Translations under genes and position numbers: made by a program
In this document: positions 18,943 through 28,792 of the stretch, in pieces
How positions within the stretch are numbered: position 1 is the stretch's first letter
Layout: each line of letters starts with the position of its first letter
The notes under the pieces: generated by a model
Told to the model about the DNA's origin: nothing
What the model saw: the letters and a program-made list of their open reading frames with translations, nothing else
Database searches by the model: none
Source: Dehalococcoidia bacterium
GTDB taxonomy: Bacteria > Chloroflexota > Dehalococcoidia > Dehalococcoidales > RBG-16-60-22
Length of the DNA stretch: 64,000 nucleotides
Direction: 5' to 3'
NCBI GenBank assembly: GCA_030615035.1
Contig: JAUXAC010000001.1
Span: 62,001 to 126,000, forward strand

Positions 18943-19491
18943 ATGATAGAGATGACCATCGACAGCATTCGGGTTAGTTTAATGAACTATCAGCGAGTGG
19001 TGATTTTGAGGGAAAAGAAGGCAGGACGTTACCTACCTATTTGGATTGGCGCTGCGGAAGCAGACGCTATAGCCGTAAAATTACAGGGTGTTACCGTGCC
19101 GAGACCTTTAACTCATGACTTGCTTCGCTTGGTTATTGATTCGCTGGGGGCTACTGTTGACTCTATTATTGTTAACGACCTTAAAAGCGATACCTTTTTT
19201 GCCAAAATTATTCTTAATGTGGATGGAGGGCAGGTAGAAATTGACTCTCGCCCCAGTGATGCCCTGGCGCTGGCGGTAAGGGCTGGAGTACCTATTTTTG
19301 TTGATGAGGCGGTTTTGGATAAAGCTGGTATTCTGCTGGATGAGGAGACGGGAAAACCTGTTCTTGAAGAAACGGGAGAAGCTGGTGGTAAGGACAAGAA
19401 GGTGAGCGAAGAGGAAATGAAGAAGCTCTCGGCTTTCTATGACTTCATTAGTACTCTTGATTTGGATGACTTTGATAAGCGCAAATCTTAA
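18943..19491 (+). CDS. Bifunctional nuclease (BFN, DUF151) family protein
   Basis: A 182-residue protein with an N-terminal BFN/DUF151 domain (about residues 1-130): YLPIWIGAAEADAIAVKLQGV, RPLTHDLL, and the strongly conserved DSRPSDALALAVRAGVPIFV. Some plant and bacterial members have RNase/DNase activity, others are uncharacterised. A charged tail of about 50 residues (GGKDKKVSEEEMKKLSAF) follows. It probably shares a transcript with the zinc-ribbon protein 30 bases downstream, ending at the terminator at 19894. Confidence 0.85.
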   Translation: MIEMTIDSIRVSLMNYQRVVILREKKAGRYLPIWIGAAEADAIAVKLQGVTVPRPLTHDLLRLVIDSLGATVDSIIVNDLKSDTFFAKIILNVDGGQVEIDSRPSDALALAVRAGVPIFVDEAVLDKAGILLDEETGKPVLEETGEAGGKDKKVSEEEMKKLSAFYDFISTLDLDDFDKRKS

Positions 19492-19521
19492 GCTGGGGCT
19501 TCATGGTTTCAGAGGCTGCTG

Positions 19522-19845
19522 ATGGAAGAGAGACTTATCAAAAGATTGATGACTTCTATGAAATGTGACTCTTGTGGGCACCATTACGAAGCATATAATG
19601 TTGATGTTATTGGTCACCGTGAAGACCTGTGGTTTTTGAAAGTACTTTGTTCAGCTTGTCATACTCAATGTCTAGTGGCGGCTGTAGTTAAGGAGGATAA
19701 GGTACTTGGGGCGGTTACTGACCTCACGAAAGCAGAGCTGCATAAATTCAGAGATAATGTGATTGAGGGGGATGATGTGCTGACTATGCACAATTTCATG
19801 AAGGAATTTGATGGGGACTTCTCTCAGCTTTTTGGTCAGAAGTAG
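19522..19845 (+). CDS. Small zinc-ribbon protein of unknown function
   Basis: A 107-residue protein I cannot assign to a named family. The N-terminal half has two CxxC pairs about 27 residues apart (MKCDSCGHHYE near residue 13 and VLCSACHTQC near 41), a typical zinc ribbon. The C-terminal half is acidic and probably helical (LTKAELHKFRDNVIEGDD). It follows the BFN gene closely and precedes a terminator, so the two are likely one operon. Confidence 0.6.
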   Translation: MEERLIKRLMTSMKCDSCGHHYEAYNVDVIGHREDLWFLKVLCSACHTQCLVAAVVKEDKVLGAVTDLTKAELHKFRDNVIEGDDVLTMHNFMKEFDGDFSQLFGQK

Positions 19846-19893
19846 TCTCGGGTATTAAGGCACGGTTATTCTTCTAACTCTGATATTGATAGT

Positions 19894-19930
19894 AAAGGGC
19901 CCTAGATATTGAAAATGTTAGGGCTCTTTT
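19894..19930 (+). terminator. Intrinsic terminator after the zinc-ribbon gene
   Basis: An 11-bp stem with one G-T pair (AAAGGGCCCTA, 19894-19904, with TAGGGCTCTTT, 19919-19929) and a 14-base loop, ending in CTCTTTTGTT. It separates the BFN operon from the ATP synthase promoter. Confidence 0.75.
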
Positions 19931-19958
19931 GTTGGTAAACAATCTCCAAAAAACTAGC

Positions 19959-19987
19959 TTGACCTCGTGGAACAGATTTGATATGCT
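19959..19987 (+). promoter_or_regulatory. Candidate promoter of the ATP synthase operon
   Basis: TTGACC at 19959-19964, 17-base spacer, TATGCT at 19982-19987, just beyond the preceding terminator and 27 bases before the first operon gene. The -10 is imperfect. Confidence 0.55.
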
Positions 19988-20014
19988 GCTCACAGTCAGA
20001 ATATTGAGGCTGGC

Positions 20015-20239
20015 ATGAGTAAATGGGTAGCAGCCCTAAGGCTGGTTGGAGTGGGTTTTTTCATTGGCGGGTCGATTGTGCTGGGTGTGTTCGCCGGCCT
20101 CTGGCTTGATAGTAAACTGAATACTAGTCCTATCCTGGTGATAGTCGGGTTGGTTCTTGGAATTGTGATTGCTTTTTATGGTGTTTACCAGATGCTTCTG
20201 CCCCTCATTGGTAACAAACAAGGCAAGGAGAATAGCTGA
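20015..20239 (+). CDS. AtpZ/AtpI-like small membrane protein of the ATP synthase operon
   Basis: A 74-residue protein with two predicted membrane helices (about residues 10-32 and 40-62) separated by a short loop with LWLDSKLNTSP, the pattern of AtpZ/AtpI proteins. These are encoded first in many atp operons and assist c-ring assembly or Mg2+ uptake. Its TGA overlaps the atpB ATG by one base, so the two are coupled. AtpZ is more likely than AtpI by size, but sequence alone does not settle it. Confidence 0.8.
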   Translation: MSKWVAALRLVGVGFFIGGSIVLGVFAGLWLDSKLNTSPILVIVGLVLGIVIAFYGVYQMLLPLIGNKQGKENS

Positions 20240-21198
20240 TGCCTAAACGGGGCTGTTTAGGTTTCTCTCTTCCCATTTTAGCTGGGATTTTGCTTGTCTT
20301 CCTCTTACTTTTTGTAGTTGGCTTTATTATTGGTCCTCTGGGCAGGAGTATGCTCGGTGACCTCGGGTTGCCAAGCTGGCTTAGTGTTCCCCAGCCAGAG
20401 CCTCGCCTTCCCCCCGAAACAATCTTTCATCTGTTCGGCTTTCCTATTACCAACAGTATTATCGGCGCTTGGCTTACCATAATTTTCTTGGTTGGCTTTT
20501 CCTACGTGATTACTCGCCGAATGAGGGTGGTGCCGGGTAGATTGCAGAGTGCCTTTGAATTTCTGCTCGGCTGGCTCTATAACCTCTGCCAGCGTGTTGC
20601 CGGGGAGGAGTATGGACGCCGATTCTTCCCCGTGGTAGCCACTATCTTTCTGTTCGTCGCCTTTAATGCCTGGCTGAGCCTGATTCCTGGGTTTGGCTCA
20701 ATAACGGCTGCTACTGTCGAGGGTGAACATGTGCATTTGCTTAGGGGTGCCAATACCGATATAAATATGCCTCTGGCACTGGCACTGGTGTCCTTTATCT
20801 TCGTTGAGTATTTTGGATTAAGATCACTGGGGATTCGTTATCTGGCCAAGTTTATTAATGTGGGACAGTTTTTTAGAAGTGTCGCCCAGATGGTTAGAGG
20901 TGGATTTCGTGCCGGATTTAGTGGACTAATCACCGGGTTTATCCATATTTTTGTCGGCTTCATGGAAGCGTTGAGTGAATTTGTGCGCATCGTCAGTTTT
21001 ACCTTCCGTCTTTTTGGTAATATGACGGCAGGAGAAATACTGCTGCTAATGGCTGCTTTCCTGATTCCTTGGGTGTTTGCCTTACCGTTTTATGGACTTG
21101 AATTGCTCATTGGCTTTGTCCAGGCACTTATCTTCGGCGGGCTAACCCTGGTATTTCTTACCTTGGCGGTGGCTCATCATGGGGAGGAGGCAGCTTGA
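20239..21198 (+). CDS. atpB: ATP synthase subunit a
   Basis: Membrane subunit forming the ion half-channels against the c-ring. The 319-residue protein has an N-terminal signal-anchor-like helix, then at least five membrane segments. The essential arginine is in SFTFRLFGNMTAGEILL (about residue 258). The last helix carries LLIGFVQALIFGGLTLVFLTLA with the conserved glutamine. It is long for the family, owing to an extra loop around residues 150-240 that includes NVGQFFRSVAQMVRGGFRAGF. It is followed after 46 bases by atpE with AAAAGGAGG. Confidence 0.95.
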   Translation: MPKRGCLGFSLPILAGILLVFLLLFVVGFIIGPLGRSMLGDLGLPSWLSVPQPEPRLPPETIFHLFGFPITNSIIGAWLTIIFLVGFSYVITRRMRVVPGRLQSAFEFLLGWLYNLCQRVAGEEYGRRFFPVVATIFLFVAFNAWLSLIPGFGSITAATVEGEHVHLLRGANTDINMPLALALVSFIFVEYFGLRSLGIRYLAKFINVGQFFRSVAQMVRGGFRAGFSGLITGFIHIFVGFMEALSEFVRIVSFTFRLFGNMTAGEILLLMAAFLIPWVFALPFYGLELLIGFVQALIFGGLTLVFLTLAVAHHGEEAA

Positions 21199-21244
21199 CA
21201 TAAGGAGTATTTTGCTTCGGGCAATTATTAAAAGGAGGTAGAGA

Positions 21245-21475
21245 ATGGATCCAGCAACAATGAAATTACTGGCAGTGGGATTAGCAGCTAGCCTGGGGCT
21301 ATTGGGACCGGCGCTAGCCATTGGACTTATTGGCTATTCCGCTCTGCAGGGCTTGGCCCGCAACCCGGAGGCAAGTGGTCCCATAATGACTAATATGATA
21401 CTGGTTACCGCCTTTGCCGAGGCTATCGGGATTTATGCCCTGATTATCGCCATTATCCTGGTTATGGTTGTGTAG
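21245..21475 (+). CDS. atpE: ATP synthase subunit c
   Basis: Proteolipid of the rotor ring; 76 residues in two helices joined by the polar loop ARNPEA (38-43). The ion-binding carboxylate is E59 in AFAEAIGIY. The residues that would make a sodium site are absent: there is no Gln in helix 1, and A60/I61 follow the Glu. Proton coupling is therefore inferred. Helix 1 reads GPALAIGLIG (21-30), so part of the usual glycine ladder is replaced by alanine. AAAAGGAGG precedes the ATG. Confidence 0.96.
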   Translation: MDPATMKLLAVGLAASLGLLGPALAIGLIGYSALQGLARNPEASGPIMTNMILVTAFAEAIGIYALIIAIILVMVV

Positions 21476-21496
21476 TGATTATTTAAGGAGGCTATT

Positions 21497-21604
21497 ATGG
21501 GACAGGATGGGATACCTATTTCTATCGCAATTATCATTGCGTCAGCAATTTTAGGAGCAGTATTTCTGATTGGTATGATGTTTCTAGCTGTATTCTCTGT
21601 CTAG
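21497..21604 (+). CDS. 35-residue single-helix membrane protein inside the atp operon
   Basis: An unannotated-looking small ORF between atpE and atpF. ATG at 21497 is preceded by AAGGAGG with a five-base gap, as good a ribosome binding site as any in the operon, and the stop TAG is at 21602-21604. The product starts MGQDGIP and continues as one hydrophobic helix (about residues 6-33: ISIAIIIASAILGAVFLIG and beyond) to the C-terminal SV. It has no charged residue apart from D4. It fills the atpE-atpF gap and fits the operon's spacing. No family is recognised. An assembly factor or accessory subunit of the F0 sector is a reasonable guess, not shown. Confidence 0.7.
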   Translation: MGQDGIPISIAIIIASAILGAVFLIGMMFLAVFSV

Positions 21605-21652
21605 GTGCACTTCAGGCGCTTTAAGAGGAATTTATATATCAGGAGAGAAAAA

Positions 21653-22162
21653 ATGGGGGGACTCGCTGACCTTGGTATAAACTTACCAGTATTAGTGGCG
21701 CAAATTGTCAATGTTGCTATCCTGTTTGGTCTTTTGTATCTGGTTGCCTATAAACCAATTATGAGAATGCTTGATGAGCGTTCACGGCGGATTAAGGAGA
21801 GTATGAAGCAGGCTGACGATATTAAGGAGCAGGCAGCTCATGCTGAAGAAGAAGTTAAAAAACAACTTGAAGCTGCAAGTAGCGAGGGGCAGGCGAGAAT
21901 AGCACATGCTGTAAAAATTGGCGAAGAAGTCAAACAAAAGGCACAGCAAGAGGCCAGACAGGAAGCGGAAACCCTTATCGCCCGAGCCCGCACCGAGATT
22001 CAACGGGAGCGGGACGAGGCTATTGATGAACTGCGCAAGGAGGTTGCCGACTTAACTATACTGGCGGCGGGAAAGGTTATTGACCGTTCCTTAGATAAAA
22101 AAGCACATCGCCAGCTTATTGACAAAGTACTGGAAGAAAGCACAACCCTGAAAAAGAAGTAA
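21653..22162 (+). CDS. atpF: ATP synthase subunit b
   Basis: Peripheral stalk of F0F1. The 169-residue protein has one N-terminal membrane helix (about residues 8-30, LPVLVAQIVNVAILFGLLYLV) followed by a long charged coiled coil (MLDERSRRIKESMKQADDIKEQ... to the end). The frame extends 16 codons further upstream, but ATG at 21653 is preferred because it has AGGAGAG six bases upstream and gives the standard N-terminus. It lies between the 35-residue ORF and atpH. Confidence 0.94.
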   Translation: MGGLADLGINLPVLVAQIVNVAILFGLLYLVAYKPIMRMLDERSRRIKESMKQADDIKEQAAHAEEEVKKQLEAASSEGQARIAHAVKIGEEVKQKAQQEARQEAETLIARARTEIQRERDEAIDELRKEVADLTILAAGKVIDRSLDKKAHRQLIDKVLEESTTLKKK

Positions 22163-22185
22163 TTTGTTACAGTTAGGGAGATACC

Positions 22186-22725
22186 GTGGCTAGAAGAGGT
22201 TATGCTAGGCGCTACTCCCAGGCAGTATTTGAGATTGCTCTGGAGACAAAAGAATTAGACAGGTGGCAGCCTGACCTGAAAAAGGTTGTCAGCGTGGTCG
22301 GGGATGCCGCGTTTATGGCTTTGCTGGAGAGTCCTAGATTTCATTTTGAGGATAAGGCCAGACTACTATCCGAACGACTGAGGGGCATAAACCCTATGGC
22401 GTTAAACTTGGTTCTTTTATTGGTAACCAGAGGCAGGCTGAGTATAATCGGTGATATTGCTGATGGGTATCAACGGCTGCTGGATAGCTACCGTGGCATT
22501 GAGTCGGCTGAGGTTACTACTGCTGTTCCCCTTGATGATAAAGATAGGGTAAAGTTAGCCGAACATCTTGGTGCCATGGTGGGCAAGAAGGTAAGGCTCA
22601 AGTGTGAAGTGGACCCCAGCTTGATAGGCGGAATTGTAGCTAGAATTGGTGATAAATTGCTGGATGGCAGCACCCGTAGTAAATTGATGGCTTTAAAGAG
22701 AGAGTTAGTTGCGGCAGGGAGATAA
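22186..22725 (+). CDS. atpH: ATP synthase subunit delta
   Basis: Joins the peripheral stalk to the top of the alpha3beta3 head. The 179-residue protein has the helical N-terminal domain (YARRYSQAVFEIALE) and the C-terminal family motif DPSLIGGIVARIGDKLLDGSTRSKL (in two parts, about residues 145-169). The start is GTG at 22186 with a TAGGGAG upstream. Downstream, a 190-bp dispersed repeat separates it from atpA. Confidence 0.95.
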   Translation: MARRGYARRYSQAVFEIALETKELDRWQPDLKKVVSVVGDAAFMALLESPRFHFEDKARLLSERLRGINPMALNLVLLLVTRGRLSIIGDIADGYQRLLDSYRGIESAEVTTAVPLDDKDRVKLAEHLGAMVGKKVRLKCEVDPSLIGGIVARIGDKLLDGSTRSKLMALKRELVAAGR

Positions 22726-22736
22726 TCAGAGGTTGC

Positions 22737-22925
22737 TCGGGGGGAAGTTTGAAGGGGCTTCACCCCTTCAAAGCCTAGACTTTCCCCATCTCCTTTGAAG
22801 GAGAGATATACAAGAGGAGAGTCAAAGAGAGGCGAAGCCTCTCTTATATACCCATTCCCCTTCCCCTTGATAAGAGAAAGGGGATAAAGGGGATAGGGTT
22901 ACTAAGTATAAGGGGGTAAGGTAGA
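22737..22925 (+). repeat. Dispersed double-hairpin repeat, copy 3, between atpH and atpA
   Basis: Contains an extra left stem (GAAGGGGCTTCACCCCTTC), then the core stem AGAGAGGCGAAGCCTCTCT, a second stem (TTCCCCTTGATAAGAGAAAG, now imperfect), and the tail GATAAAGGGGATAGGGTTAC. The 3' end, AGGGGGTAAGG, lies right before the atpA ATG and seems to supply its ribosome binding site. It sits inside the operon. There is no U-rich run after the stems, so strong termination is unlikely. Confidence 0.8.
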
Positions 22926-22929
22926 TTAA

Positions 22930-24441
22930 ATGACTACAAGAGGACAGGATATCGTTTCCGTTATTAAACAGCAGATTAAGCAGTTTGGCGTGGCGGTAAC
23001 CATGGTGGATGTGGGCACTGTGATTGAGGTTGGTGATGGCATTGCTCGGATACACGGGTTAGCCGCTGCCAAATATAATGAACTGCTTCAGTTCTCCAAT
23101 GAAATTATGGGCATTGCGCTGAACCTGGAAGAGGATAGCGTGTCTGCTATTGTCCTTGGTGACTATACCAAAGTTAAAGAAGGCGATGAGGTGCGTTGCA
23201 CCGGTCGGATTGTTGAGGTGCCTGCGGGTGAGGCACTTATCGGGCGAGTAGTTGACCCCTTGGGTCGTCCCTTGGACGGCAAAGGCACGGTTAAGACTGA
23301 TAAGACTCGACCTGTAGAGCGGGTTGCACCCAATGTTGTACTGCGTAAGTCGGTAGATACCCCGGTGCAAACCGGTATTAAGGCGATAGACAGCATGATT
23401 CCTATAGGTCGAGGGCAGAGAGAACTCATTATTGGTGACCGGTCAACGGGTAAGACGGCAATCGCCCTTGATACCATTATTGCGCAAAAAGGTGGTGATT
23501 TAACCTGTATCTACGTCGCTATCGGTCAGAAGCAATCTAAAGTGGCGCAGGTGGTAGCCACCCTTGAGGCTCACGGAGCCATGAAGCATACCGTTGTGGT
23601 TGCGGCTAGTGCTTCTGAATCGGCGGCTCTGCAATATCTGGCTCCTTATGCCGGCTGTGCTATAGGCGAGGATTTTATGGAACAGGGAAAAGATGCCCTG
23701 GTTATCTATGATGACCTTTCCAAGCATGCCTGGGCTTATCGCCAGCTTTCTTTATTGCTGCGCCGTCCCCCCGGACGGGAGGCCTATCCAGGCGATGTCT
23801 TTTATTTGCACAGTCGCCTGCTGGAAAGAGCCGCCAAATATGCACCAGAATATGGTGGCGGTTCTCTTACTGCCTTACCTCTTATTGAGACACAGGCTGG
23901 CGATGTCGCTGCCTATATTCCAACTAATGTAATCTCTATTACCGATGGCCAGATTTATCTGGAGACAGACCTGTTTAATGCTGGTATCAGGCCGGCATTG
24001 AATGTGGGCTTATCAGTATCTCGAGTGGGGAGTGCCGCACAAACTGAAGCAATGAAAAAAGTGGCGGGTAAACTTAGACTGGAGCTGGCTCAATATCGTG
24101 AGCTATCTGCCTTTGCCCAGTTTGGCACCAGTGAACTGGATAAGACAACAAGGGCTCAGCTTGACCGTGGCCAGCGAATCACTGAAGTCCTAAAACAACC
24201 CCAGTCTGTTCCTATGCCGCTGGAAAAGCAGGTTATGATTCTGTATGCGGTAATTAACGGTTATCTTGATGATGTAACTATAGACAAGGTTACTGCTTTT
24301 GAGGTTGATTTCCATAAATTTATGGAGGCAAATCACCCTGAAATAGGCAAGTCTATTACCAAGAAAAAGGAAATCGACGCCAAGACTGAAGAAGCTCTAA
24401 AGAAAGCCATCTTGGAGTTCAAACAAAGCTTTTCGGGGTAG
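22930..24441 (+). CDS. atpA: ATP synthase subunit alpha
   Basis: Regulatory nucleotide-binding subunit of F1. The 503 residues are full length: beta-barrel N-terminal domain ([11 protein letters not shown]), P-loop [13 protein letters not shown] (about residues 169-181), and the family signature [17 protein letters not shown] (about 356-372). The C-terminal helical domain follows. The N-terminus has a regular amphipathic helix for binding delta. It is separated from atpH and atpG by dispersed repeats rather than the usual few bases. Confidence 0.97.
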   Translation: MTTRGQDIVSVIKQQIKQFGVAVTMVDVGTVIEVGDGIARIHGLAAAKYNELLQFSNEIMGIALNLEEDSVSAIVLGDYTKVKEGDEVRCTGRIVEVPAGEALIGRVVDPLGRPLDGKGTVKTDKTRPVERVAPNVVLRKSVDTPVQTGIKAIDSMIPIGRGQRELIIGDRSTGKTAIALDTIIAQKGGDLTCIYVAIGQKQSKVAQVVATLEAHGAMKHTVVVAASASESAALQYLAPYAGCAIGEDFMEQGKDALVIYDDLSKHAWAYRQLSLLLRRPPGREAYPGDVFYLHSRLLERAAKYAPEYGGGSLTALPLIETQAGDVAAYIPTNVISITDGQIYLETDLFNAGIRPALNVGLSVSRVGSAAQTEAMKKVAGKLRLELAQYRELSAFAQFGTSELDKTTRAQLDRGQRITEVLKQPQSVPMPLEKQVMILYAVINGYLDDVTIDKVTAFEVDFHKFMEANHPEIGKSITKKKEIDAKTEEALKKAILEFKQSFSG

Positions 24442-24446
24442 ATTCG

Positions 24447-24632
24447 GCGGGGTGAAGTCCTTTCAAAAGAGTAAACTTCCCCCTCCTTTAAGGAGTAGAT
24501 ATTATAAAGAATAAAGGAGAGTTAAAGAGAGGCGAAGCCTCTCTTGGGTAACCTCCCCTTTCTCCTTGTCAAGGGGAAGGGGGATAAAGGGGGATAGGGT
24601 TACCAAGCAAAATATTAAGAGGGTGAGGTCGA
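24447..24632 (+). repeat. Dispersed double-hairpin repeat, copy 4, between atpA and atpG
   Basis: Same family and orientation as the copy before atpA: core stem AGAGAGGCGAAGCCTCTCT, a second stem CCTTGTCAAGG with flanking GGGGAAGGGGGATAAAGG, tail GGGGGATAGGGTTACC and right end AAGAGGGTGAGGTC. The GGTGAGG of this end lies just before the TTG start of atpG and can act as its ribosome binding site. Confidence 0.8.
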
Positions 24633-24635
24633 AGA

Positions 24636-26964
<2,329 letters not shown>

Positions 26965-26966
26965 TA

Positions 26967-27392
26967 ATGGCTTTTATCAGACTTGATATTGTTACTGCGG
27001 AGCGGTCGGTTTATGCCGAGGATGTGGATATGGTTATCGCTCCCGGTGTTGAAGGGCAACTGGGAATTTTGCCACACCATGCCCCTTTGATGACTACATT
27101 GCAGGCGGGTGAACTGCGGGTAAAGAAGGGAGGGGAGGAAGTCTCTCTGGCTATTTCCGGTGGCTTCCTTGAAGTACGACCCGACAGGGTCGTGGTTCTG
27201 GCTGATACTGCGGAGAGGGCTGGGGAAATTGATATGGCTCGGGCGGAAGAAGCAAAGCGCCGGGCTCAAGAGCAACTAGCCGCAAGGCAAGCCCCCGGGA
27301 TTGATGAGACTCGGGCTGAAGCATCACTTCATCGGGCACTGGCTCGCATCAAGGTAGCGGAAAAAGTGAAGAGAAGAAGGCCAAGGGTCTAA
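26967..27392 (+). CDS. atpC: ATP synthase subunit epsilon
   Basis: Rotor subunit that also inhibits ATPase activity. The 141-residue protein has the N-terminal beta-sandwich ([46 protein letters not shown]) and a C-terminal two-helix domain ([15 protein letters not shown]...[19 protein letters not shown]). It is the last gene of the operon and is convergent with khpA, with 44 bases between and no clear terminator in that gap. Confidence 0.95.
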   Translation: MAFIRLDIVTAERSVYAEDVDMVIAPGVEGQLGILPHHAPLMTTLQAGELRVKKGGEEVSLAISGGFLEVRPDRVVVLADTAERAGEIDMARAEEAKRRAQEQLAARQAPGIDETRAEASLHRALARIKVAEKVKRRRPRV

Positions 27393-27436
27393 TCCAGGTC
27401 TTCCAAAAAGCAGCGGCTAATTAAACAGAGAGTCCT

Positions 27437-27664
27437 TTAGATAATCTCGAGTCTAACTTTGGTGCCGGCTTTAGCCGCTTTTACCCTGAGTAAGGTGCGT
27501 ATGGCTTCAGCTATTCGACCTTGCTTGCCAATGACTCTCCCTTTATCCTCATCGGCAACCTGTAGCTTAAGCGTTATGCCGTTCTCATCATTTTCTTCTT
27601 CGACTTTCACGTCATCAGGTGCATCAACGATTGATTTGGCGATGTACTCTACGAGTTCTTTCAT
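27437..27664 (-). CDS. khpA: KH-domain RNA-binding protein KhpA
   Basis: A 75-residue single KH domain. The RNA-binding loop is the GKQG of [20 protein letters not shown] (about residues 45-64). Homologues act with KhpB in post-transcriptional control of cell size and division in Gram-positive bacteria. Its ATG overlaps the rpsP stop by four bases, the usual rpsP-khpA pair; rimM and trmD, which often follow, are absent here. Confidence 0.92.
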   Translation of the reverse strand: MKELVEYIAKSIVDAPDDVKVEEENDENGITLKLQVADEDKGRVIGKQGRIAEAIRTLLRVKAAKAGTKVRLEII

Positions 27665-27930
27665 GTTTTCTCCTTACTTGTTTTGGACTTTTCTACAATA
27701 CCTGCCGTTGTTAGTAATCTGGCAGCTGTATCTGTTGGTTGCGCCCCTTCTTTTAACCAGCGTAGTGCTTTTTCTTCATTGATAACTATCGTTTCCGGGT
27801 CAGTGAGAGGATCATAATGTCCAATGATTTCAATAAATGCTCCATCACGGGGTGCTCGGACATCAGCAACAACAAGCCGATAACTTGGCCTCTTCTTGGC
27901 ACCTACACGTCGCAATCTAATCTTTACCAT
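27661..27930 (-). CDS. rpsP: 30S ribosomal protein S16
   Basis: An 89-residue small-subunit protein with the S16 opening [21 protein letters not shown] and [14 protein letters not shown], followed by a variable tail. It is the first gene of a two-gene unit with khpA, with four-base overlap. It is divergent from nfi; the 125-bp gap holds the nfi promoter. Confidence 0.97.
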   Translation of the reverse strand: MVKIRLRRVGAKKRPSYRLVVADVRAPRDGAFIEIIGHYDPLTDPETIVINEEKALRWLKEGAQPTDTAARLLTTAGIVEKSKTSKEKT

Positions 27931-28020
27931 TCTTATCCAGTCTTATCCAGCCTTTCCTACGTAAATTACCTAAATATTATGCATCATAGATAGGAGATTG
28001 TCAATGGTAGAAAAACATAG

Positions 28021-28049
28021 TTGTCAGGAGAACGGATTGAGGTTATAAT
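28021..28049 (+). promoter_or_regulatory. Promoter of nfi placed for a leaderless transcript
   Basis: TTGTCA at 28021-28026, exactly 17 bases, and TATAAT at 28044-28049. The predicted transcript start (about seven bases after the -10) coincides with the GTG start codon at 28056, leaving no room for a Shine-Dalgarno. Confidence 0.65.
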
Positions 28050-28055
28050 CGGGGT

Positions 28056-28778
28056 GTGAAAATAGAGAGATTGCACAGTTGGCAGGTCAGCATTACTCAG
28101 GCTTTAGATATACAGCTGGGGTTGGCAGCCAGAGTGTCTAAAGTTAGTGAGGTTACCACCCCCCGTTTTATCGCCGGTGTGGATATATCGGCAAGCAAAG
28201 CACAGGAGATGGCTACTGGAGCTGTGGTTATCTTGAGTTATCCTGAACTCAGACTGGTGGAAACAAAAATAGTGAACGAGAAGCTTAACTTTCCTTACAT
28301 CCCTGGGCTTTTGTCTTTCAGAGAATCGCCATTGGTACTGGCTGCCTGTGAAAAGCTTGCAATTACTCCTGACCTTATTCTGGTTGATGGTCAGGGAGTT
28401 GCCCACCCCCGACGAATGGGCCTCGCCTCCCATCTGGGACTCTTCCTGAACACACCAACGATTGGTTGCGCCAAGTCCCGTCTGTGTGGCAGCCATAAAG
28501 TACCCGGGGTTGAGCCGGGTAGCTATGCTGAATTGATAGATAATGGTGAAATCATAGGGGCAGTCCTGCGGACCAAGCTCGGGGCAAGTCCCGTCTTTGT
28601 TTCCATAGGTCATAAGGTTGACCTCCAAACTGCCATTCACTGGGTGCTGAAATGCTGCCGGGGCTATCGCTTGCCCGAGCCGGCTCGGCTTGCCCATTTG
28701 GCGGCGGGAGGCAATTTGGAGCCGGTAAGAGACACTGTAATGTCTGAAGCAGACTATCAAGGGAAACTTTTTGCTTAG
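28056..28778 (+). CDS. nfi: Endonuclease V
   Basis: Deoxyinosine-specific endonuclease for alternative excision repair. The 240-residue protein has the family's acidic metal site: the aspartate in FIAGVDISAS (about residue 44), then the DxQG pair in LILVDGQGVAHPRRMGLASHLG (about 109-130), and the conserved KSRLCG. The start is GTG at 28056. prfB begins 14 bases after its stop, so they are likely co-transcribed. Confidence 0.94.
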   Translation: MKIERLHSWQVSITQALDIQLGLAARVSKVSEVTTPRFIAGVDISASKAQEMATGAVVILSYPELRLVETKIVNEKLNFPYIPGLLSFRESPLVLAACEKLAITPDLILVDGQGVAHPRRMGLASHLGLFLNTPTIGCAKSRLCGSHKVPGVEPGSYAELIDNGEIIGAVLRTKLGASPVFVSIGHKVDLQTAIHWVLKCCRGYRLPEPARLAHLAAGGNLEPVRDTVMSEADYQGKLFA

Positions 28779-28792
28779 AAGAGTGAGGACAG

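Noticed and set aside
22737..24632. Dispersed hairpins as strong intrinsic terminators
   Set aside because: No T run follows either stem, and two copies sit inside the ATP synthase operon, where full termination would block expression of the downstream subunits.
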